From: Candidatus Cloacimonadota bacterium
Lineage (GTDB): Bacteria; Cloacimonadota; Cloacimonadia; Cloacimonadales; TCS61
Reading direction: 5' to 3'
DNA length: 9,811 bases
NCBI GenBank assembly: GCA_030592835.1
Contig: JAUVIJ010000054.1
Coordinates: 1-9,811 of the forward strand
This document shows positions 7,221-9,811 of this stretch, piece by piece; position 1 is the first letter of the stretch; each line of letters starts with the position of its first letter. A program made the position numbers and the translations under genes. The notes below the pieces were generated by a model that was not told the DNA's origin, ran no database searches, and worked only from the letters and a program-made list of their open reading frames with translations.

Positions 7221-8672
7221 ATGAAAGAACTCAATATAAATTTATCAAATCTGGATGAGGTTTTTCCGGAAAATTTTACTGAAGAGCAGATAGCCAAGGC
7301 GAAAACTCTTTTCCTGAAAAGAATGGCCGAGAAAGCCCATAAATTCTATGGTGGGAAGATCCAGGTAGTGCCTAAGGCGGGTGTTTTTGGTTTTAACTGG
7401 TTCAATATCTGGTACACTCCCGGTGTATCCAAGGTTTCAACGACCATCAGGGATAATAACGACACCAGTTTTGAGCTTTCCAACCGTGGAAACCTGGTAG
7501 CTGTGGTCAGCGATTCGACCAGGGTGCTCGGAGATGGTGATGTTACACCCCCGGGAGGTCTGGGTGTCATGGAAGGTAAAGCCTTTCTGATGAAATACCT
7601 TGGTGGAGTAGATGCTGTTGCCCTCTGTATCGACAGTAAAAACGAAAAAGGTGAGAATGATCCCGAAAAGATAATAGAATTTGTAAAGATGCTTCAGCCC
7701 AGTTTCGGTGCTATCAACCTGGAAGATATATCCCAGCCTAATTGTTACAAAGTGCTTGATACTCTGAAAGAAGAATGCAAGATCCCGGTTTGGCATGATG
7801 ATGCCCAGGGAACTGCCTGCGTTACCCTCGCCGGTCTTGTTAATGCACTTAAACTGGCAAATAAGAATATCGGTGACGTCAGGATCGTATTTATGGGTGC
7901 TGGTGCTTCTAATACCACTATTGCAAGGATTATCATTACAGCAGGCGGAGATCCTAACAAAATAGTACTATTCGACTCCAAGGGATCTCTCCATAAAGGA
8001 CGTGATGACATCAAAGCCGATCCCAGGTTTTACCGCAAGCGGGAACTATGCGAAACGACCAATCCCAATAGGATCAGTGATATTGCGGAAGCATGTAAAG
8101 GTGCTGATGTTCTGATAGCTCTTTCCAAACCGGGTCCAGATACTGTGAAACCGGAGTGGATAAGAGCGATGGCTGATAAATCGATCGTATTCACCTGCGC
8201 CAACCCGATACCTGAGATCTATCCCTATGCAGCTAAGGAAGCAGGTGCCTTTATCGTGGCAACCGGACGGGGTGATTTTCCTAACCAGGTGAATAATTCT
8301 CTGGGATTTCCCGGTATCCTGAAAGGTGCACTCATGGTCCGTGCTCGAAAGGTTACCGATAATATGGCTATAGCTGCGGCTTATTCACTGGCAAATTACG
8401 CTGAAAAAAGAGGGATCAATCCGAATAATATTGTTCCAACAATGGACGAAGCCGGAGTATTCGCAGTAGAAGCAGCCGATGTTGCAATGCAGGCAATAAA
8501 GGAGGGGGTTGCAAGAATTGAAATGAGTTGGGACGAAGCATTTCAGCAGGCGAAGAAAGATATCGAATATTCACGTAGTCTTACTAATTCTCTGATGGAA
8601 AATGATTATATAAAAACTCCACCACACGAAATGCTCCGGGAAGCGATCAACTGGGCTATCAAACAAGTATAA
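7221..8672 (+). CDS. Malic enzyme (malate dehydrogenase, oxaloacetate-decarboxylating), probably NAD-linked
   Basis: Interconverts malate with pyruvate and CO2 using NAD(P). It has 483 residues. The catalytic Tyr is probably Tyr65 (WYTPGVSKV) and the catalytic Lys Lys120 (GVMEGKAFLMK). Likely metal ligands are Glu168 and Asp169 (NLEDISQPN) and Asp194 (WHDDAQGTA). The Rossmann fold begins with FMGAGASNTT at 224-233, and Asp252 at the end of the second strand (VLFDSKG) hints at NAD rather than NADP; that is inference. The late segments CANPIPEI and ATGRGDFPNQVNNSLGFPGI are typical. It closes the operon, joining the fumarase product to pyruvate; no malate dehydrogenase giving oxaloacetate is seen in the window. 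AGAGGA at 7212-7217 serves as the ribosome site. No phosphotransacetylase-like domain follows, unlike MaeB. No clear terminator is visible directly after the stop. Confidence 0.93.
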   Translation: MKELNINLSNLDEVFPENFTEEQIAKAKTLFLKRMAEKAHKFYGGKIQVVPKAGVFGFNWFNIWYTPGVSKVSTTIRDNNDTSFELSNRGNLVAVVSDSTRVLGDGDVTPPGGLGVMEGKAFLMKYLGGVDAVALCIDSKNEKGENDPEKIIEFVKMLQPSFGAINLEDISQPNCYKVLDTLKEECKIPVWHDDAQGTACVTLAGLVNALKLANKNIGDVRIVFMGAGASNTTIARIIITAGGDPNKIVLFDSKGSLHKGRDDIKADPRFYRKRELCETTNPNRISDIAEACKGADVLIALSKPGPDTVKPEWIRAMADKSIVFTCANPIPEIYPYAAKEAGAFIVATGRGDFPNQVNNSLGFPGILKGALMVRARKVTDNMAIAAAYSLANYAEKRGINPNNIVPTMDEAGVFAVEAADVAMQAIKEGVARIEMSWDEAFQQAKKDIEYSRSLTNSLMENDYIKTPPHEMLREAINWAIKQV

Positions 8673-8713
8673 TAAGATGAATTGATCAGCTTGTAGCTCC
8701 GATGGAAAAATTC

Positions 8714-8741
8714 TTTACATTAGGGATCATCTGTCTATATT
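8714..8741 (+). promoter_or_regulatory. Candidate sigma-70-type promoter
   Basis: TTTACA (8714-8719) and TATATT (8736-8741) are each one base from the -35 and -10 consensus and are 16 bases apart. Transcription would begin near 8748, just before the ribosome site and ATG of the short frame at 8766. The site lies in the non-coding gap after malic enzyme, where a new unit would need a promoter. The pattern is common by chance in AT-rich DNA, but the position supports it. Confidence 0.5.
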
Positions 8742-8765
8742 AACATTTTAATCTGGGAGTTGATA

Positions 8766-8840
8766 ATGGATGATTTTAATAAATTTCTCGTCGCTGCTGA
8801 TGAGTTTAACCCCAATAATGCGGTAGATATTTTTAAATAG
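8766..8840 (+). CDS. 24-codon reading frame, probable 5' fragment of the TPR gene (or a leader peptide)
   Basis: A short frame with a good ribosome site, GGGAG at 8755-8759 six bases before the ATG, and a promoter-like sequence upstream. The peptide begins MDDFNKFLVAADEF and continues NPNNAVDIFK before a TAG. The NPNN turn and the spacing of Ala, Phe and aliphatic residues look like TPR-repeat protein. Joined to the TPR frame that resumes at about 8975, it gives a helix ending FK-KLREKHQDS with Ala, Phe and Leu at TPR positions 20, 24 and 27. I therefore think it is the original N-terminus of the downstream gene, separated by the AT-rich segment. A leader peptide acting on the following hairpin is the alternative. 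The quality of the expression signals is seen; the relation to the TPR gene is inference. Confidence 0.45.
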   Translation: MDDFNKFLVAADEFNPNNAVDIFK

Positions 8841-8974
8841 CAGCATTCTTTTATGTGTGAATGAATTACAAAATTGATTCTGAATATCTTTATGATATGC
8901 AGGAAAATTTTGTAGCCCATCACTCTATAAAATATTACTACTCTTTATTAAACCTCTATTGCATTATTTGGGTT
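8838..8974. other. AT-rich hairpin-forming segment, possible small insertion
   Basis: About 27% GC over 8841-8980 by hand count, clearly below the neighbouring genes. It contains a long imperfect palindrome: TTTTAT (8849-8854) with ATAAAA (8927-8932); GTGAATG (8857-8863) with CATCAC (8918-8923, one bulge); TACAAAATT (8867-8875) with AATTTTGTA (8906-8914); TTCTG (8878-8882) with CAGGAA (8900-8905, one bulge); and ATATC (8884-8888) with GATAT (8894-8898) around a five-base loop. TTAAA occurs at both borders, 8833-8837 and 8973-8977, and could be a target duplication. No clear terminal inverted repeats are seen at those borders. It could be a MITE-like insert or a structured leader RNA. Confidence 0.45.
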
Positions 8975-9397
8975 AAACTTCGGGAAAAACATCAGGATTC
9001 CACCTTGGGTCTTTACCAGATGTCAGTTGTTTATAAAACAGCCGGAAACTTCAAGAAAGCGATTGAATGTCTGCAAAAACTTCTAGAAGAAGATCCTGAT
9101 ATCGTTTCCGTCCAGTATAACCTGGGCCTTTCATATCTGGGTATATCCGGTATCGAGAAGGCAATGGCAGCATTTGAAAAGGTACTTACTCTTGATCCCG
9201 ATCACAGGGGAGCTCTCGATCAGCTTGGCATGCTGAAGAACGATCAGGACATGTTCTATACCTATGGTGTGGAAGCAATGAACGAAGGCAGTTCGACTAA
9301 TGAGATCATCGCCAATTACCATGTTGGCCAGGCTCACAAAGGTTTTGCCATGATCGATAAAGCCTTCAAATTCTTTAAAGAAAACATCAAAAAATAA
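8861..9397 (+). CDS. TPR-repeat protein, N-terminus probably altered
   Basis: A 178-residue frame that begins right after an in-frame stop and has no ribosome site before its ATG. From residue 48 on it is a clean tetratricopeptide-repeat protein: repeat 1 at 48-81 (Leu, Met, Ser, Tyr, Ala, Leu, Leu, Pro at the signature positions), repeat 2 at 82-115 (Leu, Gly, Tyr, Ala, Phe, Pro in place), a degenerate repeat from 116 and a last partial one near 146-175. TPR arrays bind other proteins; nothing here shows the partner. Residues 1-38 are rich in Tyr, Ile and Asn, show no TPR pattern and are encoded by the AT-rich segment, so they are probably not original. No signal peptide or membrane segment is convincing. 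The gene lies after the metabolic operon with its own candidate promoter and terminator, so a functional link to that operon is not supported. It may be a pseudogene in this strain. Confidence 0.6.
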   Translation: MNYKIDSEYLYDMQENFVAHHSIKYYYSLLNLYCIIWVKLREKHQDSTLGLYQMSVVYKTAGNFKKAIECLQKLLEEDPDIVSVQYNLGLSYLGISGIEKAMAAFEKVLTLDPDHRGALDQLGMLKNDQDMFYTYGVEAMNEGSSTNEIIANYHVGQAHKGFAMIDKAFKFFKENIKK

Positions 9398-9421
9398 ATA
9401 GAAATAATACTGTTAAATTTT

Positions 9422-9451
9422 AAAACGCACAGATGGCTTGTGCGTTTTTTT
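9422..9451 (+). terminator. Rho-independent terminator after the TPR gene
   Basis: A perfect ten-base-pair stem, AAAACGCACA (9422-9431) with TGTGCGTTTT (9439-9448), encloses a seven-base loop and runs straight into a T tract (9445-9451). It lies 25 bases after the stop at 9397. The A run on the left side means it may also work for transcripts coming from the other direction. Confidence 0.9.
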
Positions 9452-9474
9452 ATTAGTGTACAATAACATTTTTC

Positions 9475-9521
9475 TGTCATTGCGAAGTTTCTTCATGCTG
9501 TTCTATTGAAGCAATCTCTAG
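9475..9521 (+). repeat. Dispersed repeat, copy A (direct)
   Basis: A 47-base unit starting TGTCATTGCGAAG and ending GAAGCAATCTCTAG. It matches copy C at 9641-9687 with a single mismatch (A at 9479, T at 9645). Its first 11 bases are the exact reverse complement of the end of copy B. Confidence 0.93.
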
Positions 9522-9578
9522 TTCAATATGGTTAGTGCAAGAACAGTGATTTAATAAACTCCTGGAATTTATCTTACA

Positions 9579-9626
9579 AGAGATTGCCGCGTCGTTCCGC
9601 TTACAGCGTAACTTCTCGCAATGACA
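9579..9626 (-). repeat. Dispersed repeat, copy B (inverted, diverged centre)
   Basis: The ends are shared with copy A in reverse orientation: AGAGATTGC at 9579-9587 and TCGCAATGACA at 9616-9626. The centre (CGCGTCGTTCCGCTTACAGC) differs from copies A and C and matches the commoner form of this repeat that I recall from other bacterial genomes. With copy A it bounds a 152-base unit (9475-9626). Confidence 0.85.
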
Positions 9627-9640
9627 GCGGTGGTTGTACT

Positions 9641-9687
9641 TGTCTTTGCGAAGTTTCTTCATGCTGTTCTATTGAAGCAATCTCTAG
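9641..9687 (+). repeat. Dispersed repeat, copy C (direct)
   Basis: A near-identical direct copy of 9475-9521 (46 of 47 bases). It begins 14 bases after copy B. No inverted partner is seen downstream within the window, so it is half of the paired A-B form. Confidence 0.93.
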
Positions 9688-9778
9688 ACAGATAGTAAAT
9701 AATTGCCTGATCTTAAATCTCAAACCTTAATAGCGAGAACGGATAACCAGAAAAAATTTGACTTAACTGAAAAATTAC

Positions 9779-9790
9779 TCACAATTGTGA
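9779..9790. promoter_or_regulatory. 12-base perfect palindrome, possible operator
   Basis: TCACAATTGTGA is a perfect palindrome. A second dyad, TTGT-GA-ACAA at 9785-9794, overlaps it. A TTGACT at 9758-9763 resembles a -35 box, but no matching -10 box lies at the right distance. The site could be a repressor or activator site for a gene to the right of the window; no regulator can be named. Confidence 0.3.
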
Positions 9791-9811
9791 ACAAGAATGA
9801 AAATCGGGAAA

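Larger units (their letters stand above)
9452..9811. other. Gene-free intergenic region with dispersed repeats
   Basis: No credible coding frame is present. A minus-strand frame at 9477-9662 falls almost wholly within the repeat copies and has no family features. The stretch holds three repeat copies (9475-9521, 9579-9626, 9641-9687) and a palindrome at 9779-9790. The last 120 bases otherwise look like AT-rich upstream sequence for a gene outside the window. Confidence 0.7.

Noticed and set aside
8685..8710. Terminator after malic enzyme
   Set aside because: AGCT-TGT-AGCT with a few flanking pairs forms only a weak stem and is followed by an A run, not a T run. Transcription may continue into the next unit.
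9477..9662. A 61-codon minus-strand frame
   Set aside because: Almost all of it consists of the dispersed repeat copies and their spacer; the Cys/Arg-rich translation is a by-product of the repeat.
9475..9687. CRISPR array
   Set aside because: There are only two direct copies, 119 bases apart, and a third in reverse orientation with a different centre. No regular spacers are present.
9758..9786. Promoter based on TTGACT
   Set aside because: The -35-like box is good, but the hexamer 17 bases further (ACAATT) matches the -10 consensus at only two positions.

Overview
The window reads as one long plus-strand operon from an anaerobic bacterium, followed by a small separate transcription unit and a repeat-bearing intergenic tail. 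Eight complete genes and one gene cut by the left edge run without a break from position 1 to 8672, with gaps of about 30 bases or less and two stop/start overlaps. All nine have intact reading frames and clear family hallmarks.

Region 1 (1-3698) is electron transfer. It holds the C-terminal part of a succinate dehydrogenase/fumarate reductase type flavoprotein, the small and large subunits of a cytoplasmic [NiFe] hydrogenase that looks like the methyl-viologen-reducing (Mvh, group 3c-like) type, and the endopeptidase that matures the large subunit. Region 2 (3727-8672) is carbon metabolism: succinyl-CoA synthetase beta and alpha, the two-subunit class I [4Fe-4S] fumarase, and malic enzyme. 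Together with the flavoprotein these give a complete route between succinyl-CoA and pyruvate: succinyl-CoA, succinate, fumarate, malate, pyruvate. This is the C4 half of the methylmalonyl-CoA pathway, used either to oxidise propionate syntrophically or, in reverse, to make succinate or propionate. The hydrogenase in the same operon suggests that the electrons of the succinate/fumarate step, or of another step, are balanced as H2.

Region 3 (8673-9451) has a good sigma-70-like promoter, a ribosome site, a 24-codon reading frame and then a TPR-repeat protein in another frame, closed by a strong intrinsic terminator. An AT-rich, hairpin-forming stretch of about 137 bases lies between the short frame and the recognisable TPR part. 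I read this as a probable insertion or replacement that broke the start of the TPR gene.

Region 4 (9452-9811) has no gene. It carries three copies of a short dispersed repeat (two direct, one inverted, the first pair bounded by 11-base inverted ends) and a 12-base perfect palindrome near the right edge.

The organism cannot be fixed from this window. Moderate GC (low-to-mid 40s percent by eye), strong Shine-Dalgarno sites, a group 3c-like hydrogenase and a clustered methylmalonyl-CoA-branch operon would suit a fermentative or syntrophic anaerobe such as Candidatus Cloacimonadota or a similar uncultured lineage. That placement is inference only.
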